A stretch of DNA of 64,000 nt, taken from NCBI RefSeq assembly GCF_014905175.1, contig NC_057789.1:22998555-23062554 (forward strand), read 5' to 3'. The notes beneath the pieces were generated by a model. That model made no database searches, was not told the DNA's origin, and was given only the letters and a program-made list of their open reading frames with translations. The first letter of the stretch is position 1, and the number at the start of each line of letters is the position of its first letter. Positions 1-10,914 of the stretch are shown here, one piece after another. This stretch comes from Aphidius gifuensis (lineage: Eukaryota; Arthropoda; Insecta; Hymenoptera; Braconidae). The translations under genes and the position numbers were made by a program.

Positions 1-62
1 AATTTATATTCTGAGATGTCAACTTCTTGACTGCTCGATTCAGACTGACTGGAGGTGTCCAT
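1..62 (-). CDS. Start of a Maverick gene cut by the window edge (candidate capsid protein)
   Basis: An open frame begins with ATG at 62 and runs off the left edge with about 20 codons visible, rich in Ser, Gln and Glu. It lies directly downstream of the minor capsid gene on the same strand. In Polintons the major capsid gene often neighbours the minor capsid gene, so this may be its N-terminus, but the visible residues are not diagnostic. A TATAAAAGCAG motif sits only about 12 bases upstream of the ATG, closer than a normal TATA-to-start distance, so the true start could lie further left. Confidence 0.35.
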   Translation of the reverse strand, partial: MDTSSQSESSSQEVDISEYK

Positions 63-126
63 GATGTGCTGCTTTTATACGATGCCCCACGTTTTATAGC
101 GCGTGAATTGAAGCAAATTCCCATTC

Positions 127-797
127 CTATGATTTTACGTGTAACGTAATGGTTATTGTTTCACCACGGAAATTCACTAATTTTCCGTTTTGATCAACAA
201 TTTTTAATTGTAAATGATCAATGGTTTTAACAGTAATCGGTAAATAAATTGGATTAGCTGGTACTTCAATTATTTTATAACCAGGTGGTAGCAGCAGGAA
301 AAAGTTATATATTGTATGAACTTTTGTTGATTCACGTAAGCTCCTGTTGTAATGTTGCACTCGATTCTCAATGTATTCACTTTTAAAATATTAATCGGGT
401 AGTTTGATTCATATTTTGTTTTAGAACTCAATATTCTCGGTGTAAATCCTAGTAAACGTGCTGGTGATTTTGGTTTTACAAAATCAATGTCTCTTTCACT
501 TGTAATATATGAATGTAGAGTATTTTTATTATATGTAATTTTGATATTATATTTTTCTAAGTAAGCAGCTAGATCATCTATTTCATAACTTCCAGTTGGT
601 ATTTCAATTGTATCATAACTGTTCAAATATGTAATCATATTATTTTCATGATCGATATTTGGTAATGAATTAAATGATAAAAATGAAATAAGTGCTAATG
701 AATAATTTTTTTCACTTGATAATTGTATGGGTGGAAAGTAATCAGTTTCTAAGACTGAAGATTTACCGGTGAGAGTTAAAGTAAACGTATCGTTCAT
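127..797 (-). pseudogene. Maverick minor capsid protein, one frameshift
   Basis: This matches the jelly-roll minor capsid (penton-like) protein of insect Polintons. The N-terminal part carries the family block with FPPIQL, NSLPNI and LLGF; the C-terminal part has PPGYKIIEVP and VDQNGKLVNFRGE. The two parts are in different frames and meet near 321 in a run of A, consistent with a one-base indel. The first ATG is at 797; an open frame continues slightly upstream through TTG, but that is not a plausible eukaryotic start. A TATAAAAGCAG box lies about 45-50 bases upstream. The protein would form capsid vertices together with the major capsid protein. The family call is firm; loss of function is inferred from the frameshift. 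Confidence 0.8.
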
Positions 798-839
798 TGT
801 CAAGGTTGATAAATAACTGATTGGAAATTTTCTTTTCTT

Positions 840-850
840 CTGCTTTTATA
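840..850 (-). promoter_or_regulatory. TATA box of the minor capsid gene
   Basis: TATAAAAGCAG reads on the minus strand about 45 bases before the minor capsid ATG. The same 11 bases recur at 69-79 before the leftmost gene, which suggests a shared Maverick late-promoter motif rather than a chance A+T run. Confidence 0.5.
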
Positions 851-1206
851 GTTTTCCTGTGAGAAATGCGAGACATAAATGTCCACAATTATACGTATTC
901 CAATCTTGATAACGTTTATGATTATAATTGATGCTACCAACATTAAGATAACTGACAAGATCTTTCGGTGGCTGTAAGTTGCCAAAACTATCAAAGTATA
1001 TTGCTGAATTTTTATTGAGTTTTTTATATGCTACCCAATGTGTTCCAGGATTCCTTTTATCATCTAAATTAATGATTCCACACTCTTGTTTCCAAGGTCC
1101 ATCTTTTGGCATATCATTTCGCATAAAAACTCCACGGAATTAGCAATTTTGATTGTTTAGCAAATTTTAATAAATCACCGTCAGTTAAAGCTCTTTGTGG
1201 TAGCAT
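846..1206 (-). pseudogene. Maverick adenain-like cysteine protease, frameshifted
   Basis: This is the maturation protease of Polintons (adenovirus protease / Ulp1 clan), which cleaves capsid precursors. The catalytic His is in GTHWVAY, the acidic residue in YFDSFG and the nucleophile Cys in YNCGHLC. The first ATG is at 1206 and overlaps the TGA of the upstream PLA2 gene as TGATG. A frameshift near 1140 separates about 22 N-terminal codons from the main domain. The gene is short (about 120 codons), which is normal for this family. It sits between the PLA2 capsid gene and the minor capsid gene, all on the minus strand. Confidence 0.8.
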
Positions 1207-2135
1207 CAGTTGAAGTTTTTTGGAGAGAGATAAAGTCCCATACCGCTTTTATGTGGTGTTAAATAAAGTCCTTTTCCTATTGCAATTGATTCCATCATTT
1301 TATTGTGTCGCTTATTTTCATTTAATTGTTCTTTACTTGTCTTTACTGCATTGATAGCTTTGACAACACCAGATGCTCCACCAACTAATCCACCCAATGC
1401 TGATATAGCTGAGAAAATCGGGATTAAAAGTGGTAGTGCACCACCGATATGTTTAGCAACTGGTAAAACTCTAGGTACTGTAATAGCTTTCTTGCCACCA
1501 TTTTTTTTAATAGCTGCTCTCGCACCGTTTATTGCTGATTTAATTGCAACTGATGAATTATTTGATCCCTTCATTGCTTGTTTTGCTGCTTGTACGATTT
1601 TTGAAAATGATATTTTCTTTTTTGTTATTTTCTTTTTTTTAACTGCACGTTTTTTTTTATTTTTTATTAATTTTCCTCCAGTCTTTTTTTTTATTTTTCT
1701 ATTTTTCAACGAAGATAATGGTTTTTTTTTTTTTCTCGTACATTTCTTTTTTTCATTAACACAACCCATACCAAATTTTGATTTTACTTTCATTGCTCCA
1801 GTAACGAATGTAGCTGCTGCTCTCTCACTTAAACTTGCGTCTTTAGAAAAAATACGTTTAGCTGCTTCACGAGCTAAAATATCATCAGCTGCGTTTCTTG
1901 CCTTGATATCGTTGCGATTTTTCGAATATGCAATATCGTGATTTTTACAGGCTGCGTCCAAAGGATTAATTCCCGGATCTCCTCTTGCTAAACGTTTTTC
2001 TAACTTGGTACCTGGTCCACAATATGAATAACCAGGCAGATGGAGTTCGAATGGTAACTTGTTGATTATTTTATTGAGTATTCCTTTTCCACAACGTTTT
2101 TTGTTCTTTTTCTTTTTTGATGTATGCTCAATCAT
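1206..2135 (-). CDS. Maverick PLA2-domain capsid-associated protein (309 aa)
   Basis: Residues about 35-75 form a phospholipase A2-like domain with the calcium loop YCGPGT and the catalytic pair in ACKNHDIAY, as in the parvovirus VP1 unique region and insect Polintons. The middle is very basic (long Lys runs). The C-terminal third is hydrophobic and Gly-rich (PLLIPIFSAISALGG) and ends in the Polinton-type RHNKMMES / GKGLYL region, resembling membrane-active minor core proteins. By family analogy it would help breach membranes during entry. The frame is intact from ATG 2135 to TGA 1206. It is divergent to the ATPase, with 73 bases between the two starts. Confidence 0.82.
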   Translation of the reverse strand: MIEHTSKKKKNKKRCGKGILNKIINKLPFELHLPGYSYCGPGTKLEKRLARGDPGINPLDAACKNHDIAYSKNRNDIKARNAADDILAREAAKRIFSKDASLSERAAATFVTGAMKVKSKFGMGCVNEKKKCTRKKKKPLSSLKNRKIKKKTGGKLIKNKKKRAVKKKKITKKKISFSKIVQAAKQAMKGSNNSSVAIKSAINGARAAIKKNGGKKAITVPRVLPVAKHIGGALPLLIPIFSAISALGGLVGGASGVVKAINAVKTSKEQLNENKRHNKMMESIAIGKGLYLTPHKSGMGLYLSPKNFN

Positions 2136-2161
2136 AGCTTATAACAGACTGATTTGCTTTG

Positions 2162-2169
2162 GTATAAAA
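2162..2169 (+). promoter_or_regulatory. TATA box in the divergent PLA2 / ATPase promoter
   Basis: GTATAAAA lies about 45 bases before the ATPase ATG at 2209, inside the 73-base gap between two divergent Maverick genes. The short gap must serve both directions. Confidence 0.5.
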
Positions 2170-2208
2170 CGGTTGAATTTATATGATTTGAGCTCAGTGC
2201 TCATCACG

Positions 2209-2898
2209 ATGGAATACCAGAAACAAGCTCTAAAATTACCAGTTATAAACTTTGATATAATTACATCAAAAAGTGGTAATGGTTTAATAGAAAAACGTCA
2301 TGGTGATTTACTACCGAATACAATAAGATGTGCGATAATTGGAGGAAGTAATTGTGGTAAAACGAACGCTTTAATGAGTTTAATTGTTGATCCAAATGGT
2401 TTACGATTTGCAAATATTTATATTTATAGTAAATCATTATACCAACCAAAATATCAATATTTAGAAAAGTTACTAGAACCACTTGAAGAAATAAATTATT
2501 ATAAATTTTCCGACAACGATCAAGTCGTACCAGTTGATGAAGCAAAACCAAATTCGTTGTTTATATTTGATGATGTTGCAACTGAAAAGCAGGATCATAT
2601 AAAAGCATTTTTTTGTATGGGAAGGCACAAAGCTGTTGATTCTTTTTATTTATGTCAATCATATGCACGAATACCAAAACATTTAATACGTGATAATATC
2701 AATTTTTTAATAGTCTTCCCACAAGATGATACAAATTTAAAGCATATACATCACGATCACGTTAATATTGATATGGAGTATAGTAAATTCCGTCAGATGT
2801 GTGTGGATTGTTGGAAAGAAAAATATTGCTTCCTGTGTATCGATAAAGATAGAGATATAGATAAAGGAGATATAGAAAAAATTTTGACTGCTTTATAA
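2209..2898 (+). CDS. Maverick A32-like genome-packaging ATPase (229 aa)
   Basis: This is a FtsK/HerA-type packaging ATPase. The Walker A motif is GGSNCGKT near residues 46-53 and Walker B is SLFIFDDV near 120-127. It would pump Maverick DNA into the capsid using ATP. An open frame extends upstream to 2059, but ATG 2209 is chosen: it follows the TATA box, gives the usual length, and avoids running through the divergent gene's start. The frame is intact. The unknown gene at 2962 follows on the same strand after a 60-base gap. Confidence 0.85.
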   Translation: MEYQKQALKLPVINFDIITSKSGNGLIEKRHGDLLPNTIRCAIIGGSNCGKTNALMSLIVDPNGLRFANIYIYSKSLYQPKYQYLEKLLEPLEEINYYKFSDNDQVVPVDEAKPNSLFIFDDVATEKQDHIKAFFCMGRHKAVDSFYLCQSYARIPKHLIRDNINFLIVFPQDDTNLKHIHHDHVNIDMEYSKFRQMCVDCWKEKYCFLCIDKDRDIDKGDIEKILTAL

Positions 2899-2961
2899 CT
2901 ATAAATAACAAAACAATTTGTTAAATTTTCTCAGTTAATTGTAAAATCGCAAAGGAACAAC

Positions 2962-3909
2962 ATGCCTCTTTGTGAGCAAGAACTAGTTGATGAAACAAAA
3001 TTTTTAAGTGAAATTGAAAAAGTACAAGACGTTATTCGGAAAAAATATCAATTGATAAAATTAGGGAAAGAAAATATATCAGATGCTGCAAATGAATATC
3101 TTAAACCTGTTGTCACACCGCTCAACAAATTAGCTGCACAACTGCCAACAACAACGGTTAGCAAAAAATCATTAATTGATGATGATAAATCATTTCCAGA
3201 TGAAAAAAATACGAATGATAAAAAAAATAATTCAACACATGAGGACAATTTTAGTACTTCTGATATTGAAGAATCAGTTTATGAACAAGAAGCTGAATAT
3301 GATACTGCTGATGAAGGTGAGGAAACATTTGTGGAAGAATCAAATAAAGATTTAATAGATGATTACTTAGGAAAAATCAATAGTATACAGTGGGATAAAG
3401 ATTATGGTGTAAAAAAAGTAAAATCTGACTACAAAATTGGAAATGCGAAAATTTTCTTTAACGATGATGAATTAAATATTTTTGATACACCATACAAAAT
3501 AACACCTGGATTAATGGAATTATTATTTATGAAATCACCAGACAGAAGAACTATTACTGATATTGATGAAAAAAATTATAATGAAATTATTAATAATACA
3601 AATGCACATCATCAATATCATAGATCTAATATGCCAATAAAAAATTCAGCATCTCGGAAATACATTGATTTTATTGCACCTCATAAGAATGTTAATAATG
3701 AGCATTATGGTACTGGATTATTACCAACGGTTATGACTCTTAGAAAAAATAATCCAACTAGAGTCAATTATATCTATTGGGACGATCCGAATGAACTTGT
3801 TGATCGATTACGATTATTAGTAGCATCAAGAACAGCTGGTAATCCGAATCATGATAATGAGATCATGTCAATTATTGAAGAGTTGAGAGAATGTGGATTA
3901 ATATATTAA
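2962..3909 (+). CDS. Conserved Maverick protein of unknown function (315 aa)
   Basis: No function is known to me. The middle (about residues 70-130) is acidic and low in complexity. The C-terminus holds a conserved block with NYIYWDDPNELV and SIIEELRE that is also present in copy B (51401-52240), so this is a real Maverick gene. The frame is intact from ATG 2962. It lies between the ATPase and the integrase on the same strand. The acidic tract suggests a charged, possibly DNA- or protein-binding linker, but that is only inference. Confidence 0.7.
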   Translation: MPLCEQELVDETKFLSEIEKVQDVIRKKYQLIKLGKENISDAANEYLKPVVTPLNKLAAQLPTTTVSKKSLIDDDKSFPDEKNTNDKKNNSTHEDNFSTSDIEESVYEQEAEYDTADEGEETFVEESNKDLIDDYLGKINSIQWDKDYGVKKVKSDYKIGNAKIFFNDDELNIFDTPYKITPGLMELLFMKSPDRRTITDIDEKNYNEIINNTNAHHQYHRSNMPIKNSASRKYIDFIAPHKNVNNEHYGTGLLPTVMTLRKNNPTRVNYIYWDDPNELVDRLRLLVASRTAGNPNHDNEIMSIIEELRECGLIY

Positions 3910-3953
3910 TATATTAATATAAAAATCAGTCTGTATACATCCGTCAGTGAACT

Positions 3954-4867
3954 ATGACTGATTATAAAGAGACGTTGTGCGTGAGTTACACGCTCCAGCA
4001 AGAAAAATTTTTACGACGTAAAGTTGATATTCGTGATAAGGATGAAACGTGGCAAGCTGATCTTGTTGAAATGATTGAACATTCAAAGATCAATTCTGGA
4101 TATAATTATATTTTAACAGTCATTGATATTTTCTCAAAATTCAGCTGGGCTGTTGGACTCAAAAATAAAACTGGAAAAGAGGTAACAGCAGCAATGGAAT
4201 CAATATTCAAAAAGGTCGAATATGCAAAAATCTTCATGTGGATCAAGGAAAAGAATTTTATAATTCAACATTCAAAACAATGTTAAAAAAATATAATGTT
4301 CATATGTATTCAACATTTACTCATTTAAAAGCATCAATAGTTGAACGATTCAATAGAACACTAAAAAACAAAATGTTTTTTGAATTTAGCATGCAAGGAA
4401 ATTATAAATGGTTGAAATTGCTGCCAGAATTAATTAAAAAATATAATAATACAAAACATCGCACAATTAAAATGAAACCAGTTGAAGTTGTTGGTAAAAA
4501 TATTAAAATATTAAAACAAACTGTATTTAAAAGTTTAAATCATTGTCATGTTAAAATCAAATTTAAATTAAATCAACATGTAAGAATAAGTAAATATAAG
4601 CATGTCTTTGATAAAGGATATAAACCAAATTGGACAAACGAAATATTCACAATTACTAAAATTAATAAAACATCACCTGTAACGTATAAGCTTAAAGACT
4701 ATCAAGGAAATCCAATACAGGGAAGCTTTTATACTGAAGAGCTACAAAAAGTTCGACATTCCGACATTTATTTGATTGAAAAAGTTTTGAAACGACGAGG
4801 GAATCAGATGTATGTAAAATATCTTGGATTTGACAATAGTCATAATCAATGGATAAATAATCAATAA
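3954..4867 (+). pseudogene. Maverick retroviral-type integrase with chromodomain, frameshifted
   Basis: This is a DDE integrase that would insert the element. The first catalytic Asp is in TWQADLVEM, the second in DQGKEFYN and the Glu in VERFNRTLK. The C-terminal chromodomain-like part carries YLGFDNSHNQW. A one-base loss in an A run near 4228 separates the N-terminal 95 or so codons from the rest. A chromodomain C-terminus is typical of insect Polinton integrases and may bias insertion to marked chromatin. The gene points tail to tail at PolB, with about 80 bases between. Copy B has a closely similar gene at 49928. Confidence 0.85.
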
Positions 4868-4947
4868 ACTAATAAATAAAAAAAGCAACGTGTATTTATT
4901 TTCTAACAATAATTTTATTATATACATTTATACAATTTTTATTTACA

Positions 4948-7900
4948 TCATTCATATTTTCTTTTAAATATACTTTTACTCAAACACATTCGTTCAACAG
5001 GTATATATCCCCAAGGCAGAGTGTCAGTTTCACCATTAGTTAACTGTCGTTTATCATCTTGCCAACTGAGAGCAATTTTTTCAATTGTTCTTGTTGTTAC
5101 TTCATGTTTATGTGATCTTATAATATTTTGTTGCTTTTTTAAAATAACATGATTAATTAAACAATTTTTATAATCATCGAAAGTTATTTGTCTTACAGTT
5201 GATCTTTTGACGCCCTTTGCTCTCATATGAACACGTTTTTTTAATGAATTATTTTCATCTGCTATAACATAAGAGTATAATTTACTTCGTAAACCAATGA
5301 ATTCTTTCATTATTTTTCCATTATTCTCATCTTTCATAATACCAATAACTTTTTTATTTTTTAATTGAATTCCATATTGATTATTTTCTGGATAATCAGA
5401 TGTATCAAATTTATCAGGATTATTACGTATTAAATCGTATGGATTATGACTAAATATGTGGTAAACAGCAGAATCAGTATCACCATATAAATACTTGACT
5501 TTATCTTCATATTTTGGTTTTATGAAATTATAATGGAAATCATACATATATGTGTTTGACATTTCCAAAATAGAAAATCCAAGATAAATTGGTTTATTGA
5601 AAAGTATACTTGTTGGTTTCATCTCAATTATTACAAGATCGTCAATGATTAAATGACTGTGAAAGTTTGGCTTTGAGATATAATATCTTGCTCCACCTCT
5701 ACCACCATATTTTTCTACAAGTTTTATGGATTTACGAGTTCTTACAGACTCTAGTGTTTTACCATAAATTGCATTGATGAATAATTTTCTAAGATCTTTT
5801 TCAAATGCACTACGGGCTTTCTTTCGTAACTCAGTATTAAGATCAATATAAGATTTGAGCCATGCACTTTGTTCGAATTTTAAAACACGATGAACTTTAG
5901 TAATAATCATCCCCAAAGAACAATATTGTTTTAAATTCCGGTAATGGATAACATAATTTTTTTTATTATCTAGAGTTGCCAATAATTTTGGAGTTTTACT
6001 GGTTTCTAGAGGTGGTTTTTCGCGTACTGGTGCTAGTGGAAAATCTTTATGGTGATGATGCAAACTTGCAGGATAATCTAAATCAACTTCAAGAATGTAT
6101 CCATATTTCGAGTTATCAGCAGTTGAATTTAATATTGAAATATCAAAATTATTAATCCATTCAAATTTACAAGTTGGAAGATATTCTCTCATTGCTGCTC
6201 CATACATATTATTTAAATCAAAGTACATTAAAAATGACTCTTCCTCCTCAGGATTATATTCACTGCCCATATATCGATTATTTGCTTTTCCATATCGATT
6301 TGAGACTTGTGATAAACCACCTCTTATACCTTGCTCAATGAACAACATCATTTCAGGATCTGTCAACAATTCTAGTTCAATCTGAGTATATCTCAACATT
6401 GCACTAAAACTAAGTCCAGGTAGTGTATAATAATGTGCTGGATCTAACTTATATGTATTTAAACAATCAGCTCTGAAGCTTTCAAAAACATCAGCTAAAA
6501 GGGCAACATCAGTTTGTAAATATAAATCAGAATATTCCCAAGTTTTTTATATTGAACTTTTGCCAAACATTCAGAGCATGTGCATATGCTTCATCTGAAA
6601 TATTTTCTTCATTCAATTTTGAATAAAATTGATCTTTCGATGGAAGTGTTGTATCATCAAATTTTTCCCATTTATCAAGATAATCATATGGAAATACTCC
6701 CTTCTTTGTAATTAAATTGAATTCATCATCATTTTTACAGAGACTTTTCGTTATCGATTTTTTATTATCATCTAGATTATTTGATAATGAATCTATAGAA
6801 CTAGCCATAAATCTATATGAGTCGATGAATCTGAATTTTATGCGGGTACCTTTGACAGATTTTGTGAATGAAATATACCTTTCTTTGTTGATTCCAAGTA
6901 TATCAATTTTACCTCGGAACTGGTTTTTTAGTTTTTTGATGATGAAATGTGCATCATAGCCTGTGAGATTGTGAAATACTACAGGAATGATACATGATTC
7001 TTGATAATTTATATTGCATATTTGATGGGCGGCACCTCGGTATTCTGAAGTCCAATGCGAATGATCACGTACTTTAACGTCATTTTTCGTAAAATTTTTG
7101 TCACAAATATAACATTTTTTAGCATTCAAAAATTGTAATTCTTCATCTCGTGTAAGAGACATTGGTTTAATATCATCTATTATTTTATTGACTTGATGAG
7201 CAATTTGTTCAAGCTCTGTAATAAACCATTCAATTGAATTTTTACCTCTATGAAGATTGAACTTGGAAAGTGAGTCATCATAACTACACTTTAAATAATA
7301 AGCTACACTACTTGGAACATGTTTTTGATAAATTTGATTCTTTTCAAGTTCTTCACTGTGCACTTTTTCCAATAAACATTCTAAATCACCATAAATTATA
7401 AACGGTACCGTTAATTGATGTTTATAACTTTTAAATTGTAAAATATTATTTTTCGCAGTCGGTAATCTCATTGCACTTTTACATTTTTCACTGCATAGTT
7501 TTTCATGATTATCGCGAGATTGTTGAGATTGAAAATGACATAAGCAGCGATCACAAATGATTTTTTTATTTTTATTTTTAGAAACTTGTCCATAAACCAA
7601 TCTTGATAAGTTTTTTATCCATGCAAAATGATATTGTGACAAATTTTTTTGTGAATTGAAATCATTAACAACAACAACATCATCATCATCATCATCATCT
7701 CCCGCTTCTATTTCTCTTTTGATCATCAAAAGATGAATCGTTTCATTTTTGCTTATATAATATGGTCCTATCCTTTCTTTTCTAAGTTTTTTATTTTTTT
7801 TCTCATCATCATCATCATCACTTTCATCATCATTATCATCATCATCATCATCAATACCATAAATATTAATTTTTAACTTATTTTGTTTTTCAAAAACTTT

Positions 7901-8811
7901 GATTTTTTCCCATGTTATCGGGAAAGTTATTCCGCTACAATTTATTTCATCAAGATGTTTTATATAATGACACGCTCACCATTTTCTGGCACTTTCTATA
8001 AACATGCTAAAACTGACCATACGAAACAAAAATTATCTGAATTTTTTACGTTTACAACTGAGTGAGTTTTCAGTATCCATGATGGCATTTCAACGAATGA
8101 TGAATTACCACCTTGCAGTGGTATGTAATCATTTACTTGAATTTCAAGATGAAGAATTTCAAGCAGTTTCTAACCAGATCCTTTTAATTCAGCTTCCTCA
8201 ACATCTTCTATAAAATGTTCAAAATTTTCGTTGAATAATTGACTTAGATCTGATGATTGTAAAACCTCAAAACTACCTCCACTGAAATATTTTGTTTCAA
8301 CTTCCACACTATTATCCGATGGTTTTTCAATTTCATAGTTCAAAGCTAATACAGTATCGACTTTGAGTGCATTTTTATCTTGTAAAATAAGAGCTATCTG
8401 ACTAATTAACATCTCTTTAGCATCAGAAAGAAAGTCTTTTACATCTTTATGTTTTAAATAAATTATAATGCTTGTCTTCATCCTGTTTCCGAATACATTT
8501 TCTAAGTCTTGCCATTCAATGTAGTTTTCAGTAGAAGCGTTTGATACATCAACTGTTGCAGATGCACCTGCACCTCGTACTTGCAAACTTTCCAATTTTG
8601 ATAAAAAACGTGTCAGCATTATGACTGTTGTCTGAGTCATTTTTCTATAAGCAGTTGGCAAACTTCGAAGTGATTGATTATAATTTGTAATATCTCTACG
8701 TAATGAAACAATTGTCGAACGGATGCGATCAGGATTCGCGTCCTGTTGTAAAAGTTCAACTGTTTTTCGGTAATCCTCTCGGAGTATTCTCTGTGGTTTA
8801 GTTGGATCCAT
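4948..8811 (-). pseudogene. Maverick protein-primed DNA polymerase B, several lesions
   Basis: One gene is spread over several open frames. The N-terminal region (8811-8170) has the Polinton PolB leader (EWQDLENVFGNRM). It continues past in-frame TAG codons at 8170-8172 and 7996-7998 and a frameshift near 7985 into a zinc finger (CDRCLCHFQ), exonuclease motif FIIYGDLE, the RDHSH...GAAHQICN block and FHNLTGYDAHF. A second frameshift near 6535 leads into polymerase motif A (DLNNMYG), motif B (NAIYGKT) and motif C (YGDTDS). The catalytic residues are all present. Poly-Asp runs from GAT repeats lie at 7680-7700 and 7800-7855. It would copy the element by protein priming, but the lesions make this copy dead. 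Confidence 0.88.
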
Positions 8812-8899
8812 TTTATTGATAATTGTTTGGTTGACCTAAAAATTAAAAAATAGTTATAAAGAAAGTTATATACTGACAATCTACAAATTTATTAAAAAA

Positions 8900-9970
8900 A
8901 ATTTCATAAAATATATGAGGATTGCAAAGATAATGACAAATTACTGAAATTTTTGGAGGTTATGTTACTTTTTTTTTTAAGAGAAATAATGATCTGGTGC
9001 AGAAAATATTAATGTCAAACGATAGCTGGTGAAAATCTAAGGATAATTGCTTGAAAACATTTCAAAAATATTCAAGGATGGCGAAGATATTAATGGATTA
9101 CTAAAATTTTGGAGGTTATGTTACTTTTTTGGAGAAATAATGACCTGGTGCAAAAAATATTGATGTCAAATGATAGCTGGTGAAAATCTAAGGATAATTG
9201 ATTAAAAACATTTCAAAAATATTCAAGGATGGCGAAGATATTAATGGATTACTAAAATTTTGAAGGTTATGTTATTTTTTAGAGAAATAATGACCTGGTG
9301 CAAAAAATATTGATGTCAAATGATAGCTGGTGAAAATCTAAGGATGAAAGACTTAAAACTTTTATAAAATGTCCAAGGATTGCAATGAGATTGATGGAAT
9401 AAGGATGATCGATGTTATTTTTTATACTACTATTTCTATTAAAATGTAAAAAAATTTTAAGGTTATGACTTACTTGTTATATATAGTTGACAGGATATAA
9501 TTTTCCACAATGATCGATTATTCAAGGATGGCGAAGATATTAATGGATTACTAAAATTTTAGAGGTTATGTCGATTTTTTAGAGAAATATTAACCTGGTG
9601 CAAAAAATATTGATGCCAAATGATAGCTGGTGACAATCTAAGGATGATTGATTAAAAACATTTTAAAAATATTCAAGGATGGCGAAGATATTAATGGATT
9701 ACTAAAATTTTGAAGGTTATGTTATTTTTTAGAGAAATAATGACCTGGTGCAAAAAATATTGATGTCAAATGATAGCTGGTGAAAATCTAAGGATGAAAG
9801 ACTTAAAACATTTATAAAATATCCAAGGATTGCAATGAGATTGATGGAATAAGGATGATCGATGTTATTTTTTATACTACTATTTCTATTAAAATGTAAA
9901 AAATTTTAAGGTTATGACTTACTTGTTATATATAGTTGACAGGATATAATTTTCCACAATGATCGATGAA
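8900..9970 (+). repeat. Tandem array of ~151-bp units with a 449-bp higher-order repeat
   Basis: Units marked by GGTTATGTTA and GATAGCTGGTGAAAATC recur at about 8957, 9113, 9264, 9562 and 9713. A ~300-bp spacer with GATTGATGGAATAAGG occurs twice, so 9220-9520 and 9669-9970 are near-identical at a 449-bp offset. It begins next to the PolB start and may be the subterminal or terminal repeat region of Maverick A. The matching left end lies outside the window. Confidence 0.75.
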
Positions 9971-10060
9971 AAGACGAGGACTTTTATGAAAATGCACTTG
10001 CTTATATACTGATATCCCCACTTTTTTTCTGACGACTAGCGCAACTAGTTAATTGTTTTC

Positions 10061-10140
10061 TCTATCGATAAAAGAAAAATCAATTATCGATAAAAGAATA
10101 ATCAATAATCGATAGAATAATAATCAATAATGTCGATTAC
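10061..10140 (+). repeat. Short ATCGATAAAAGAA repeats
   Basis: Three to four imperfect copies of TATCGATARAAKAAWAATCA lie in a row. Apart from these, 9971-10330 shows no gene. Confidence 0.6.
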
Positions 10141-10345
10141 TGCTTTACCGACGTCGTTTCGCGGGAAATTATATACTTTGAATTTATAAATAATAATTTT
10201 TATAAAATTCAAATATTTCATTTTTCAGTAGTTTATGAACAATTTATAAATATTAATAATATATGAACAAGTTGAAATTCCATAATATATACGAAGGAAT
10301 ATTCTTTCACCGACAGGGAATAGCATAATCTCTTGTTTGTTTCAG

Positions 10346-10420
10346 AGGATAGCGTGCCAAACTCTCATGCCAAAGGTCTGAGTTCAAATCCCAGTTGGGG
10401 AAAATATTTTTTTTCCATTA
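10346..10420 (+). other. tRNA-like segment
   Basis: GAGTTCAAATCCCAG looks like a T-arm with a pol III B box, preceded by TAGCGTGCCAAACTCTCATGCC, which could form a D-arm and anticodon region. No good acceptor stem pairs, so this is a tRNA relic or a tRNA-derived SINE head rather than a working tRNA. Confidence 0.4.
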
Positions 10421-10437
10421 ATAATAATAATGACACA

Positions 10438-10680
10438 AGATGGCGTCTTTCAAAAACCAAAGATGACATTTAAAAAAATCCAATATGGCGTCTTACGAAA
10501 AAGCAATATGGCGTCTTATGAAAAAATGGGACCCCGGGAATTTCAAAATTTCAAAAATTTAAAATGACGTCTTATAGAAAAACAAATATGGCGTCTTATA
10601 GAAAAACCAATATGGCGTCTAATGAAAAATACCAATATGGCGTCTTATGGAAAAACCAATATGGCGTCTTATGAAAAGTC
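10438..10680 (+). repeat. Minisatellite based on ATGGCGTCTTATGAAAAACC
   Basis: About eight copies of a 23-25-bp unit, all keeping ATGGCGTCTTA or a one-base variant, with a short interruption at 10525-10560. The unit is more G+C-rich than its surroundings. Confidence 0.8.
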
Positions 10681-10912
10681 GGACCCCCCATGACGATTTG
10701 ACCTAATTAATCAATTAGAGGACCCCCTGTGGCGATTTGACCTAATTAATTAATTAAGTGACCCAATTAATTAATTCGCGGACCCCCCGGGGTGATATCC
10801 GCGGATTCCGCGAAATCAATCGCGAATCACGGTGGGGGGTCGCGGGGGGGAAGGGGTGGCGCAGCAGGGGGAGGGGGATCACAGCGGGGGTGAGCCAGGA
10901 TCCTCCTATGCA
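10681..10912 (+). repeat. G+C-rich island with GGACCCCC / AATTAATTAATT repeats
   Basis: The block alternates GGACCCCC with TGACCTAATTAATTAATT three times, then becomes strongly G+C-rich (10780-10905). That composition is unlike anything else in this window. The open frame across it is low-complexity and not a credible gene. Confidence 0.6.
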
Positions 10913-10914
10913 TA

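Noticed and set aside
1303..1941. 212-codon plus-strand frame rich in Phe
   Set aside because: Antisense of the Lys-rich PLA2 capsid gene.
8004..8213. 69-codon plus-strand frame
   Set aside because: Opposite strand of the broken PolB N-terminal region.
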